63,442 nucleotides of DNA, taken from the NCBI RefSeq assembly GCF_025717555.1, contig NZ_JAJIRP010000017.1:733-64174 (forward strand), written 5' to 3'. This DNA comes from Paucibacter sp. B2R-40 (GTDB lineage: Bacteria > Pseudomonadota > Gammaproteobacteria > Burkholderiales > Burkholderiaceae_C). The position numbers were made by a program, and so were the translations under genes. Numbering within the stretch: position 1 is the first letter of the stretch; every line of letters starts with the position of its first letter. Below are positions 37,122 through 46,472 of the stretch, piece by piece. A model generated the notes under the pieces. The model was not told where the DNA came from. It saw nothing but the letters and a program-made list of their open reading frames with translations, and searched no databases.

Positions 37122-37448
37122 GGAGTCCCGGAGCGTCGGCGCGCTGCGCGCGGCGTCGGCCGCTTACAGCGCTGGATTTGCGAATTGCTGGCGCGAACCG
37201 ACAAGGTCCCGCCAAGAAAGCCGGCATTTTACCGATCTACAGAGCTCGACCGACGATGCGCCCAAAACTACCGTTCAGTCAATTGCCCGTCCGATCGTGA
37301 CAAAGCGCACAGCATGACCAGGGCCGCAGCAACATCTCGAAACAGTTTGCCGACACAACGCGAGGTGGACTGCCTACAGTCGCCCCATGGCAAGAGCCAT
37401 GCCTCAAAGCAGTTTCCTGTCCTTCCCCGCAGTAAAAAGGTCCCCCTC
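37122..37448. other. Intergenic region between divergent purL and DUF5666 lipoprotein gene
   Basis: This 327-bp region must hold the promoters of both divergent genes. I see no convincing sigma70 pair and no riboswitch-like fold. The frame of the lipoprotein gene is open through it, but the lipoprotein signal at 37449 sets the start. An AAAAAGG near 37434 is the likely ribosome binding site. Confidence 0.5.
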
Positions 37449-39392
37449 ATGAACAAGCACTCAATCGCAAGTTGGCAGCAAGGCCTAGGCCTAGGGCTTT
37501 GCATCCTCAGCGCCGCAGCCCTGATAGCCTGTGGTGGTGGTGGTGGCGGTGGCGCCGCCACCCCGGACGTCACGCCGGCCGCGCCGCCCCCAACGGCACC
37601 CAATTCGTCCACGCTGACCCTGATTGAAGGCACGATTACCGGCTTCGGCAGCGTGGTGATCGACGGCGTTCGCTACTCGGATGCGGGCACCAAGGTCGAA
37701 ATCGGCGACAACCCGGAACTGAAGAAATTGGCCACCCTGGGTGACTTGCGCACTGGCATGCGGGTGCAGGGCGAGATCAACAAGGACGGCGTGCTGCAAA
37801 ACCTGCTGGTCAACTTCGCTTTGGTCGGCACCGTGTCGGCCATCGACCTTGATGGCGGCAGCATCACGGTCTTCGGCCAAACCATCAAGATCACCAGTGG
37901 TGGGCAATTGCCGACCGTGTTGGACGGGTTCAACAGCCTGAGTCAATTGCAGGTCGGCGACTTGCTCAAGGTGGCCGGCTCGGTCGCGGCCGACGGCGGC
38001 ATCACGGCCACCCGCATCGAGCGCAAGCTCAAGGAAGGTGGTGAGCTCTATCGCTTGAGTGGCCCTGTACAGACTTTGGACGCGAGCGCCAAGCGCTTTG
38101 CGCTCGGCGGCAATAGCAGTGTGACCGTTGATTACGCCAAGGCCAAGGTTCTGCCTGACGGTGCGGTGATCGAAAACGGCAAGCTGGTCAGCGTGGTCGC
38201 CACCGCCGCCCCGGTAACAAGCGGCGGCCAGACGGTGCTGACGGCCAGTGCGGTCGAGGTCAAGTCGCGTCAAACGCCCGATGCCAAGGAACTCAGCATT
38301 GGCGGGCAGATCAATGATTTCAAGAGCCTGGCTTCGCTGCGCATCGGCGATGTGCTGGTGGACGCCAGCAGTGCGGAGTTGAAGGAAGGCACCGTGCTCG
38401 CCGACCTCGTCAACGGTGCCCAGGCCTATGCCAAGGGCAGTTTGACGGCCGGCGTTTTGAAGGCTGCGAGCCTGAAGGTCTTCAAGCCCGAAACCGCCTT
38501 GAAGGCCATGCTGATCGGCCAGGTAACGGACTTTGTGTCGATCGCCAACTTCAAGCTGCGCGGCACCGATGTGGACGCCTCACAGGCGACCTTTAGCAAG
38601 GGCAAGGCGGCCGACTTGGCCACCGGCGCCTGGGTCAGCATCAGTGGCCAGTTGACGGCCAGCGGCGTGCTGGCCAAAACGGTCGAGATCCAGCCTCCAC
38701 CGGCCGACAAGCCCGCAAGGCTGGAAGGCGCCATCAGCGGCGTTGATTTGGCAAGCAAACGTTTCAGCCTGCTGGGCACCACGGTGCAATGGAGCGACAC
38801 CACCAAGCTCAACCCCAGCAATAGTTCGCTGGCCAACCTGGCCAATGGCGTGGTGCTGGTGGCCGAGGGAAGCTACTCAGACGCAAGTGGTGTGTTCACG
38901 GCGACCAGTATCAAGGTCAACAGCAGCACCGGCGTGGTCAAGACGGTGGGCTTCTCGGGCATTGCTTTTGATGTGACGGACACCGGCTTCAAGGTCGGCA
39001 GCAATAGCGTCGTGTTGGGTCAAAACATCAAGTTCGAGCCGACGGGCACCACCGTGGCCGACCTGAAGAACGGCGCCAAGATCAGCGTGCAAGCGACACT
39101 GACCAATGTGGACGGCAAGGCCACGCTGACCGCGACCAAGATTGAGGTGCAAAAGCCCGAGAAGGACAGCGAGGGTGTCGAGTATGTCTACCTGAGCGGA
39201 TTGATCGCGGACTTCGTCAGCAGCGCCGACTTCAAGATCGGCAGCCAGAAAGTCAATGCCAGCGGCAGCGGCGTGGAATTCATTGACGGCGATGCCGCCA
39301 AGTTGGCAAGCGGCCTGAAGGTCGAGATCAAGGGTAGCGTCGGCAAGGACGGCACTTTGATCGCCAAACGCGTTCATTTCATGCCAGGCTGA
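37449..39392 (+). CDS. Lipoprotein with repeated DUF5666 beta domains
   Basis: The 647-residue protein has a lipoprotein signal: Lys near the start, hydrophobic core and lipobox L-I-A-C at about residue 28-31, followed by a Gly7 run and a Pro/Thr linker. The rest is a string of about eight repeats of 65-75 residues, each with G-x-I-x-G/x-F-x-S and D-L-x-x-G-x-x-V-x-V-x-G, which is the DUF5666 pattern. These small OB-like beta domains are of unknown function. The lipid anchor and lack of a retention Asp suggest outer-membrane attachment. ATG 37449 is chosen for the signal. Confidence 0.85.
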   Translation: MNKHSIASWQQGLGLGLCILSAAALIACGGGGGGGAATPDVTPAAPPPTAPNSSTLTLIEGTITGFGSVVIDGVRYSDAGTKVEIGDNPELKKLATLGDLRTGMRVQGEINKDGVLQNLLVNFALVGTVSAIDLDGGSITVFGQTIKITSGGQLPTVLDGFNSLSQLQVGDLLKVAGSVAADGGITATRIERKLKEGGELYRLSGPVQTLDASAKRFALGGNSSVTVDYAKAKVLPDGAVIENGKLVSVVATAAPVTSGGQTVLTASAVEVKSRQTPDAKELSIGGQINDFKSLASLRIGDVLVDASSAELKEGTVLADLVNGAQAYAKGSLTAGVLKAASLKVFKPETALKAMLIGQVTDFVSIANFKLRGTDVDASQATFSKGKAADLATGAWVSISGQLTASGVLAKTVEIQPPPADKPARLEGAISGVDLASKRFSLLGTTVQWSDTTKLNPSNSSLANLANGVVLVAEGSYSDASGVFTATSIKVNSSTGVVKTVGFSGIAFDVTDTGFKVGSNSVVLGQNIKFEPTGTTVADLKNGAKISVQATLTNVDGKATLTATKIEVQKPEKDSEGVEYVYLSGLIADFVSSADFKIGSQKVNASGSGVEFIDGDAAKLASGLKVEIKGSVGKDGTLIAKRVHFMPG

Positions 39393-39410
39393 TCGGCTAG
39401 GCTCTGAACA

Positions 39411-39442
39411 AAAAGGGCCATGCCGCGAGGCATGGCCCTTTT
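39411..39442. terminator. Bidirectional terminator between convergent genes
   Basis: A perfect 14-bp stem (AAAAGGGCCATGCC 39411-39424 with GGCATGGCCCTTTT 39429-39442) with a GCGA tetraloop has A/T runs on both sides. It serves both the lipoprotein gene and the amidohydrolase gene. Confidence 0.93.
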
Positions 39443-39462
39443 CTATTTCAAGGCGGGCAGCT

Positions 39463-40782
39463 TTACAGGCCGGCCTTCATCTGCCCCACGATATGTTCGA
39501 TGCGGTCCAACAGGGCGGTTTGATCAAGCGTGGTCAAGACCCGACCCTTGAGCACTTGGCGGCCCCCAACCCAGACATCGGACACATGCTCGCGCCCGGC
39601 TACGTAAACCAGTTGCGCCTCGGGGTTGTAGACCGGCCGGCACTCCAAGGCGTCCAGCGACACCGCCACCACGTCGGCCAGCTTGCCCACTTCGAGCGAG
39701 CCCAGATCGGCAGCGCGGCCCATCGCCTTGGCTGCCCTGATCGTCGCCATCTCCAGCGCGGTGCGGGCCGACACGGTGGTCGAGTTGCAGGTCGAGCCCT
39801 TGGCCAACAAGGCGGCAGCGCGAATCTCGCCGAACATGTCCTGGCGGTTGTTCGAGGCCGCACCATCGGTGCCCAGAATCACGTTGACGCCGGCGGCCTC
39901 CAGGGCCGTGACCGGGCACACACCCGAGGCCAGCTTCATATTCGAGTTCGGGTTGTGAACCAGATGCACTTTTTGCGCGGCCAGCATGGCGATCTCGGCC
40001 TCGTTCAGATGCACCATGTGCACGGCCATCATCTTCTCGTTCAAGACGCCCAGCTTGTTCAGGCGCTCGAGCGGGCGCATGCCATGCTGCTGCACGCTGG
40101 AATCGACCTCGAACTGGGTTTCGTGGATATGGCAATGCATCTGCATGTCATATTTCTCGGACAACTCGCGCAAGGCGACAAAGGTCTCGTCCGACACCGT
40201 GTAGGGCGCGTGCGGGGCCGAGGTCCAGTCCAGCGAAGCCTCGCCCTTGAACTGCTCATAAGCGGCCAGACCGTTGGCAATGTATTCGGCCGCGTTGGCC
40301 GCATAGCCGGTCGGGAAGTCGATCACATTGATGGAAACACCGGCGCGGATGCCGCTGTCCAGCGCCGCCCGCGCCATCGCGGCGGGGAAGAAATACATAT
40401 CGTTCAGATAGGTGACGCCGCCGCGCAGCGCCTCGGCAGCAGACAGCATCGAACCCTGGTAGGTCCAGTCGTCGCTGACCCATTTTTTCTCCAGCGGCCA
40501 GATATGGTTTTGCAACCAATCCATCAAGGGCACATCATCGGCGACGCCGCGCAGCAGCGACATTGCCGAATGGGTGTGGCCGTTGATCAGCCCGGGGATC
40601 AGCACATGCTGACCCAGTTCGACCCGCTCGGCATCCGGGTACTGCGCCTCGGCCTGGTCCCAAGGCAGGATAGCGGCAATGCGCTCGCCGCTGATAACCA
40701 AGGCGTGGTCGTTCAATACCCCACTGCCGGGTGCCATGCTCAGCAGCCAACGGGCCTTCAAAATGGTGGTCTTGGTGGTCAT
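39463..40782 (-). CDS. mtaD: Amidohydrolase of the MTA/SAH deaminase (TRZ/ATZ) family
   Basis: The 439-residue enzyme has metal ligands in NGHTHSAM (H-x-H), MQMHCHIHETQFE, and the Asp in ILGTDGAASNNRQDMF; HNPNSNMKLASG completes the active site. The closest families deaminate 5'-methylthioadenosine/S-adenosylhomocysteine or similar purines; the exact substrate needs biochemical proof, so the symbol is tentative. ATG 40782 is chosen because GGAG lies 8 bp upstream; ATG 40794 is further. A nucleoside salvage operon lies upstream on the same strand, 56 bp away. Confidence 0.85.
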   Translation of the reverse strand: MTTKTTILKARWLLSMAPGSGVLNDHALVISGERIAAILPWDQAEAQYPDAERVELGQHVLIPGLINGHTHSAMSLLRGVADDVPLMDWLQNHIWPLEKKWVSDDWTYQGSMLSAAEALRGGVTYLNDMYFFPAAMARAALDSGIRAGVSINVIDFPTGYAANAAEYIANGLAAYEQFKGEASLDWTSAPHAPYTVSDETFVALRELSEKYDMQMHCHIHETQFEVDSSVQQHGMRPLERLNKLGVLNEKMMAVHMVHLNEAEIAMLAAQKVHLVHNPNSNMKLASGVCPVTALEAAGVNVILGTDGAASNNRQDMFGEIRAAALLAKGSTCNSTTVSARTALEMATIRAAKAMGRAADLGSLEVGKLADVVAVSLDALECRPVYNPEAQLVYVAGREHVSDVWVGGRQVLKGRVLTTLDQTALLDRIEHIVGQMKAGL

Positions 40783-40838
40783 CGAATTCTCCAAATGGGG
40801 TGGCCCTTGCGGCCCTGACTTTAGCTGTGACTATAGTT

Positions 40839-41816
40839 TTACGGCGTGTCGAATGCTTGGTCGAACAGTGCCAGCACGCGCTCGGCCTGTACCCCGATGC
40901 AAACCTGCTGCGCAGGGCAGCCGCTCCAAGGCGTCTGTGCGCCGCTGGGTTTGCGGAAATCCTGGATCGTTTGGCCGCGCGCGATGCCCTCGGTCACCAC
41001 ACGCACCGGCCCGCCGCGCAGCGTGAAGGCCTCGGGCTCGATCGCATAAACAATGGCACTGGCGTCATGTGCGTAGACGCCCTTGATGCCGTCGACTGAA
41101 TTGTAGAAATCCTGATAGTGGCGCGTGGCTTGCCAGAGGAAATCCCCTACCAGACCCCCTCGCCCTTGCAGGCTGGACAAATAGTCCTCGCTCATGACCG
41201 TCTCGTGCGTAACGTCCAAGCCCACGATGACGACCGGCCAGTCGGCACTGAAAACCAGGTCCGCCGCCTCGGGGTCATTGATGATATTGGCCTCGGCCAC
41301 CGGTGTCACATTGCCGCAGCGCGCTTGTGTGCCAAAGGCCCCACCCATCACAATCACGCGGTGCACCTTGGCCGCAATGCCGGGATCGTGGCGCAAGGCC
41401 AGCGCCAGATTGGTCAGTGGACCGACGGCTATCAAGGTGATGGCGCCGGGCTCAGCATTGACCATATCGCAAATCAGCTGGAAAGCGGGCCGTGCATCCA
41501 GCGGGCTAACTTCGACATTGATCATGCCGGCCATGCCGCCCAGACCATCGTCGCCATGTACATGGACCGAAAATTCACGTTCAGCATCCACATGCAAGGG
41601 TCCCGCCGCACCCTTGGCGACCGGCACAGCTTGCTCAAACAGCGCAGCCAACAGCTGACCGTTGCGGCTGGTCACCTCGACCGAGGCGTTACCAAACACG
41701 GTCGTAATGGCTCGCAAATCCAGCGCCGGATGGCGCGCCAGCAGATAAAGCGCCATCGCATCATCGATGCCTGGGTCGGTGTCGAAGATCACCGGCATGG
41801 GGGAGGATGTTTTCAT
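40839..41816 (-). CDS. Inosine-uridine-preferring nucleoside hydrolase
   Basis: The 325-residue protein has the family calcium site VIFDTDPGIDDAMALYLL near its N-terminus, VGPLTNLALAL, the MGGAFG segment, and the catalytic His in YAHDASAIVYAI. It hydrolyses ribonucleosides to base and ribose. The downstream position after a ribokinase fits: the ribose released is phosphorylated by the partner. ATG 41816 is chosen from alignment of the DTDPG motif near the N-terminus; the frame is open far upstream. Confidence 0.92.
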   Translation of the reverse strand: MKTSSPMPVIFDTDPGIDDAMALYLLARHPALDLRAITTVFGNASVEVTSRNGQLLAALFEQAVPVAKGAAGPLHVDAEREFSVHVHGDDGLGGMAGMINVEVSPLDARPAFQLICDMVNAEPGAITLIAVGPLTNLALALRHDPGIAAKVHRVIVMGGAFGTQARCGNVTPVAEANIINDPEAADLVFSADWPVVIVGLDVTHETVMSEDYLSSLQGRGGLVGDFLWQATRHYQDFYNSVDGIKGVYAHDASAIVYAIEPEAFTLRGGPVRVVTEGIARGQTIQDFRKPSGAQTPWSGCPAQQVCIGVQAERVLALFDQAFDTP

Positions 41817-41835
41817 TGAAGAGCCCTGCAAAAAC

Positions 41836-42780
41836 TCAAAGGAAAATTTCGTTGCGCAGCGGCATGGCCGATTGCACGCCGCTGCGACTGACGGCAATCG
41901 AGGCGGCCGCTTGGCCCAAACGCACTGCGTCGGCTGCCGACATGCCCTCGGCCAAGCCAGTGACCAGCCCACCCACAAAAGTATCTCCGGCACCGACCGT
42001 GTCAATTGCCTTGACGGCTTGCGCAGGAAAATGCTCGATCGCTCCGGCGGTACAAAGCAAGGCACCGTCGGCACCCAAGGTTAACAAGACTTGCTTGACG
42101 CCGAATTTCAGCAATTGCTGCGCTGCAAGCGTGGCTTGCACAAGCACATCGCCCGGCTCAGAAATGCTCAGTCCGGCAAGCTGATTGGCTTCGGTTTCAT
42201 TCAGCACCAACCAATCGGTCATGCTCAGCAAAGTGGCAGGCAATGCCTGTGCAGGCGCGGCGTTCAGTACCGTGACTGAATTGGCTCTGCGAGCCAACTC
42301 GAACGCGGTTTCAATCGCGGCAAGCGGCACTTCCAATTGCGCCACAACCACGGCCGCTCTTTGCACGGTCGCCGCCGCTGCGCACACATCGGCAGCGCTC
42401 AAGTCGGCGTTGCTGCCTGGCACATAGACGATGGAATTTTCGCCGTTGTCGCTGCCCACCATGATCACGGCGATACCTGGCAAGGCTGCAGCATCGCGCA
42501 CCACGGCCGCGCAAGCCACACCCTCGGATTCCAAGGCTTGCAGCAAATCGGACCCATATTGGCGCATGCCCAATCGAGCCACAAAATCCACCGCCGCGCC
42601 CAAGCGCGCCGCCGCCACGGCTTGATTGCCGCCCTTGCCGCCCGGTGCCATCACAAAGGCTTCGCCGGCCAAGGTCTCGCCCGGCGCTGGTAGGCGCGAA
42701 GCATGCGCCACCATATCCATATTGATGCTACCGACCACGACCACGCGGCCGGCTTCGTCTTTTGTCATAAGTTCTGTCAT
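41836..42780 (-). CDS. rbsK: Ribokinase, PfkB family
   Basis: The 314-residue kinase shows VVVGSINMDMVAHASRLPAPGET at the start, the PfkB signature APGGKGGNQAVAAARLG and the anion hole/catalytic Asp motif DTVGAGDTFVGG near residue 250. It phosphorylates ribose to ribose-5-phosphate. ATGA overlap with the LacI repressor gene upstream and a 19-bp gap to the nucleoside hydrolase gene indicate one operon. A deoxyribokinase or other pentose kinase is possible, but context favours ribose. Confidence 0.92.
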   Translation of the reverse strand: MTELMTKDEAGRVVVVGSINMDMVAHASRLPAPGETLAGEAFVMAPGGKGGNQAVAAARLGAAVDFVARLGMRQYGSDLLQALESEGVACAAVVRDAAALPGIAVIMVGSDNGENSIVYVPGSNADLSAADVCAAAATVQRAAVVVAQLEVPLAAIETAFELARRANSVTVLNAAPAQALPATLLSMTDWLVLNETEANQLAGLSISEPGDVLVQATLAAQQLLKFGVKQVLLTLGADGALLCTAGAIEHFPAQAVKAIDTVGAGDTFVGGLVTGLAEGMSAADAVRLGQAAASIAVSRSGVQSAMPLRNEIFL

Positions 42781-43811
42781 CCCTGAAAACTTGCCGGCGG
42801 TGGCGCCGTACTCTCGCGCACCACCAGACGCGGTGTCAGCAGCACATTCTTCAATTCCGCAGTGCGATTCTCGATTCTCTCGATCAGCACCCGCCCCGCT
42901 TCCGCGCCTAAGCGTTTGACGCCGCAGCCGACGGTGGTCAAAGCCGGAAACACATAACGGCTCAGTTCGATGTCATCAAAGCCAACGACAGAGAGCTGTT
43001 GCGGCAGCTTCAAACCCATCTCTGCGCCGGCTCTCAGTGCGCCAATCGCCATCATGTCATTGCTGGCAAAAATGGCCGTGACCGGATGTGAACTTGCCGC
43101 ACCTGCTTGGGTTCGCAAGATGCGCCGGGCCGCCTCATAGCCGCCGGGGCTGCTGAAATCGCTTGTCGTGACCAAGGTCTCGTCAACTTCAATACCTGCT
43201 TCACGCAGGGCGTGCCGCCACCCTTCAATTCGTTCGCGAGCGACCTCGAATTCGGCCGGCCCGCTGATGCATGCAATGCGCCGGTGGCCGAGATCGATCA
43301 AGTGCTTGACCGCGTTGTAAGCACCTTGTTGGTTGTCCACACTGACCCGGTCGGCACGGGCGCCGGCGACCAGTCGGTCAACCGTCAGCGAGGGAACGCT
43401 GGCCAGTTTGAAGATGCGCGCTAGCGCCTCGTCATCACCGGCCGAGGACAGCAGCAGGCCGTCAACGCGTTTCTCCAGCAAGGTGCGCATGTATTGCTGC
43501 TGGCGCTTGGGATCGTTGTCCGAGTTGCACAGAAAAACCGAGTAGCCGGCCAAGCGGCAACATTCCTCGACGCCGCAGACCAGTTCGGCAAAAAACGGGT
43601 TTTGCACATTGGGCACCAAGACGCCGATGATCTTGGTCTCGCTCTTGCGCAGGGAGCGGGCCACGGCGCTGGGGAGATAACCAATCTCTTCCACCGCTGC
43701 CAAGACACGCCGGCGCGCATCGATGCTGACGGGTCGGGTGTCATTCAAAACATGGGACACCGTGGTGAAGGACACACCGGCCAAGGCGGCTACGTCTTTG
43801 ATAGTGCTCAA
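42777..43811 (-). CDS. LacI-family transcriptional repressor of nucleoside/ribose genes
   Basis: The protein of about 344 residues has the LacI helix-turn-helix and hinge at its start (STIKDVAALAGVSFTTVSHV, then YLPSAVARSLR) followed by a periplasmic-binding-protein-like sensor domain. I favour a TTG start at 43811 because the family begins there and a perfect operator palindrome lies 38 bp upstream; an in-frame ATG at 43883 would place the operator inside the gene. It is first in an operon with rbsK and a nucleoside hydrolase, so ribose or a nucleoside is the likely inducer and the gene is probably self-regulated. Confidence 0.88.
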   Translation of the reverse strand: MSTIKDVAALAGVSFTTVSHVLNDTRPVSIDARRRVLAAVEEIGYLPSAVARSLRKSETKIIGVLVPNVQNPFFAELVCGVEECCRLAGYSVFLCNSDNDPKRQQQYMRTLLEKRVDGLLLSSAGDDEALARIFKLASVPSLTVDRLVAGARADRVSVDNQQGAYNAVKHLIDLGHRRIACISGPAEFEVARERIEGWRHALREAGIEVDETLVTTSDFSSPGGYEAARRILRTQAGAASSHPVTAIFASNDMMAIGALRAGAEMGLKLPQQLSVVGFDDIELSRYVFPALTTVGCGVKRLGAEAGRVLIERIENRTAELKNVLLTPRLVVRESTAPPPASFQG

Positions 43812-43848
43812 GATTGAAAACTCGGGATGGGTTCGTTTTGAATGAAAA

Positions 43849-43860
43849 GCAAACGTTTGC
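43849..43860. promoter_or_regulatory. LacI-family operator palindrome
   Basis: GCAAACGTTTGC is a perfect 12-bp palindrome with the central CG typical of LacI/PurR-family operators. It lies 38 bp upstream of the repressor start, consistent with autoregulation of the repressor-rbsK-nucleoside hydrolase operon. Confidence 0.85.
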
Positions 43861-43972
43861 CAATTTGCGCAAGCATAGCCCAAGCTAAGTGGGCTTTGGC
43901 CAAACTACAGAAGAAAATCGCCAATCGCACGAGACTTTCAATCGCTGAGCTGCCCAGAGTGCTTGTTGGTCG

Positions 43973-44008
43973 AAAAAAAACCTCGCGTCCTTGGAGGACG
44001 CGAGGTTT
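43973..44008 (-). terminator. Terminator of citrate synthase gene
   Basis: A perfect 13-bp stem (arms 43978-43990 and 43996-44008) is followed, on the minus strand, by a run of eight T. It lies 47 bp after the gltA stop. Confidence 0.93.
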
Positions 44009-44054
44009 GCATGGCCAGTACTGGCCAGCCCAGAGGCTGGCCCTGGTTTGCCGC

Positions 44055-45365
44055 TCAGCGCTTGTCGATGCTTTGCACGTCGCGTGCTGTAGCGCCGACG
44101 AAAAGCTGGCGCGGGCGACCAATCTTGTACTCTGGGTCGCCGATCATTTCGTTCAGCTGCGCGATCCAGCCAACCGTGCGGGCCAGAGCGAAGATCGCCG
44201 TGAACAAGCTGACCGGGATACCGATAGCGCGCTGCACGATGCCGGAGTAGAAGTCGACGTTCGGATACAGCTTGCGCGACACGAAATAGTCGTCTTCCAG
44301 AGCGATTTTCTCCAAGGCCATGGCAAGCTTGAACAGCGGATCGTCATGCAGACCCAGGGCCGTCAAGACCTCGTGGCAGGTTTCACGCATCAGCTTGGCG
44401 CGCGGGTCATAGTTCTTGTAGACCCGGTGACCGAAGCCCATCAGCTTGACGCCGGAGTTCTTGTCCTTGACCTGCTTGATGAATTCACCGATCTTCTCGA
44501 CGCCACCATTGCGCTGGATTTCTTCCAGCATGGTCAGTGCCGCTTCGTTGGCTCCGCCGTGAGCCGGGCCCCACAAGCAGGCCACGCCGGCGGCGATGGC
44601 CGCAAACGGGTTGGTGCCGCTGGAGCCGCACAGGCGCACGGTCGAGGTCGACGCGTTTTGCTCATGGTCAGCGTGCAAGATGAAGATGCGCTCCATGGCA
44701 CGCACCAGCACTTCGTTCGGCTCGTACTTCTCACAAGGTGTCGCGAACATCATGTGCATGAAATTGGCGGTGTAGCCCAAATCATTGCGCGGATAGATGA
44801 AGGGCTGGCCGATCGAGTACTTGTAAGCCATCGCGACCAGGGTCGGCATCTTGGCAATCAGGCGGATCGCGGCGATTTCGCGGTGCTCCGGATTGTTGAT
44901 GTCGGTACTGTCGTGATAGAAGGCCGACATCGCCCCGACCAGTCCAGTCATCACCGCCATCGGGTGCGCGTCACGGCGGAAGCCACGCAGGAAGAACTGC
45001 ATCTGCTCATTGACCATGGTGTGATGCGTCACACGGTGATCAAAGTCGGCTTTTTGAGCCGCGTTTGGCAGCTCACCGTACAGCAGCAAGTGGCAGGTTT
45101 CCAGGAAATCGCAGTTGGTGGCCAACTGCTCGATCGGATAGCCGCGGTACAGCAGTTCGCCCTTGTCACCGTCGATGTAGGTGATGGTGGAATTGCAAGA
45201 TGCGGTCGACAAGAAGCCGGGGTCGTAGGTGAACTTACCCGTTTGCGCATAGAGCTTGCGGATATCGATCACATCCGGGCCGACCGAGCCTTTGTAGATC
45301 GGCAGATCCATTGGGGGGCTGCCGTCGGAGAACGACAGGGTGGCTTTGACGTCTGACGGGGTCAT
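44055..45365 (-). CDS. gltA: Citrate synthase
   Basis: The 436-residue enzyme is a type II (hexameric) citrate synthase: [20 protein letters not shown] at the N-terminus, catalytic His in [11 protein letters not shown], His in [10 protein letters not shown] and Asp in NVDFYSGIV, with [14 protein letters not shown] binding oxaloacetate. It condenses oxaloacetate and acetyl-CoA in the TCA cycle. The gene follows sdhE by 41 bp and is the last of the sdhCDAB-sdhE-gltA run; it has its own strong terminator. Confidence 0.98.
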   Translation of the reverse strand: MTPSDVKATLSFSDGSPPMDLPIYKGSVGPDVIDIRKLYAQTGKFTYDPGFLSTASCNSTITYIDGDKGELLYRGYPIEQLATNCDFLETCHLLLYGELPNAAQKADFDHRVTHHTMVNEQMQFFLRGFRRDAHPMAVMTGLVGAMSAFYHDSTDINNPEHREIAAIRLIAKMPTLVAMAYKYSIGQPFIYPRNDLGYTANFMHMMFATPCEKYEPNEVLVRAMERIFILHADHEQNASTSTVRLCGSSGTNPFAAIAAGVACLWGPAHGGANEAALTMLEEIQRNGGVEKIGEFIKQVKDKNSGVKLMGFGHRVYKNYDPRAKLMRETCHEVLTALGLHDDPLFKLAMALEKIALEDDYFVSRKLYPNVDFYSGIVQRAIGIPVSLFTAIFALARTVGWIAQLNEMIGDPEYKIGRPRQLFVGATARDVQSIDKR

Positions 45366-45406
45366 GAGCTTGTCCTTTTGACTTCTGAAAACACTTAAAA
45401 ACTCTT

Positions 45407-45718
45407 TTAAGCAGTGGTGGTTCTAAGCATGCCCAGAACCTCTTGAACTTCGGGCCTATCTAAATCGCCCTCGACTTCCTTGGCTTCCTTGCGGCGCAGC
45501 AACAGGTCCAGCAAATCGTTATCGGCCAGATCCATCAACAACAGCAGGCCGGTCTGCTGGCCCTGGGTCAAGCTGTCAGCGTATCGATTGAAAAAACGCT
45601 CGATAAACAAGTCGTTCTCCAGCAGACCGCGCCGGCAGCGCCAACGCAGTTTGGAGAGCGCCCGCTCGTCAATCAACTCGTTCTCGGGCTGGCTCATCAT
45701 TTCAACAGCAACACTCAT
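45407..45718 (-). CDS. sdhE: Succinate dehydrogenase flavinylation factor
   Basis: The 103-residue protein has the SdhE signature [15 protein letters not shown], the R-G-x-x-E motif required for covalent attachment of FAD to SdhA. Length is typical. It lies 30 bp after sdhB, among its clients. Start M1 is chosen; ATG seven codons in is also possible. Confidence 0.95.
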   Translation of the reverse strand: MSVAVEMMSQPENELIDERALSKLRWRCRRGLLENDLFIERFFNRYADSLTQGQQTGLLLLMDLADNDLLDLLLRRKEAKEVEGDLDRPEVQEVLGMLRTTTA

Positions 45719-45748
45719 TGCAGACTTTGACCTTTGGGCACAGCGAGA

Positions 45749-46453
45749 TCAGACCGCGCGCCGAACCATCATTTCCTTGATCTTGCCGATGGCCTTGGTC
45801 GGGTTCAAACCCTTGGGGCAGACATCGACGCAATTCATGATGGTGTGGCAGCGGAACAAACGGTACGGGTCTTCGAGGTTGTCCAACCGCTCGGCGGTCG
45901 CTTCATCGCGGCTATCGGCAATGAAACGATAGGCCTGCAGCAGGCCAGCCGGGCCGACAAACTTGTCGGGGTTCCACCAGAAGCTCGGGCAGGAAGTCGA
46001 GCAACTGGCGCACAAGATGCACTCGTACAGGCCGTTGAGCTCATCGCGCTCTTCGGGGTACTGCAGCCGCTCCTTGTCGGGCAGCGGCGTGTCGTTGATC
46101 AGATACGGCTTGATCGAGTTGTACTGCTTGAAGAACTGCGTCATGTCGACGATCAGGTCGCGCACCACCGGCAGGCCCGGCAGCGGCTTCAAGACAATCA
46201 CGCCAGGCAGCGTGCGCATATTGGTCAGACAGGCCAAGCCGTTCTTGCCGTTGATATTCATCGCGTCCGAACCGCACACGCCTTCGCGGCAGCTGCGGCG
46301 GAAGCTCAGAGTCGGGTCCAACGCCTTCAACTTGCCCAGGGCATCCAGCAACATGCGCTCGGTGCCGTCAAGTTCGACCTCCAAGGTCTGCATATAAGGC
46401 TTGGCATCCTTGTCCGGGTCGTAGCGGTAAATCTGAAAGGTACGCTTGGTCAT
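45749..46453 (-). CDS. sdhB: Succinate dehydrogenase iron-sulfur subunit
   Basis: The 234-residue subunit has all cysteine clusters: [12 protein letters not shown] with a later Cys for the 2Fe-2S centre, [12 protein letters not shown] for 4Fe-4S and [14 protein letters not shown] for 3Fe-4S/4Fe-4S. It passes electrons from SdhA to quinone. 19-bp gap to sdhA. Confidence 0.98.
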   Translation of the reverse strand: MTKRTFQIYRYDPDKDAKPYMQTLEVELDGTERMLLDALGKLKALDPTLSFRRSCREGVCGSDAMNINGKNGLACLTNMRTLPGVIVLKPLPGLPVVRDLIVDMTQFFKQYNSIKPYLINDTPLPDKERLQYPEERDELNGLYECILCASCSTSCPSFWWNPDKFVGPAGLLQAYRFIADSRDEATAERLDNLEDPYRLFRCHTIMNCVDVCPKGLNPTKAIGKIKEMMVRRAV

Positions 46454-46472
46454 TTTTTGTCCTTGGCTGTTC

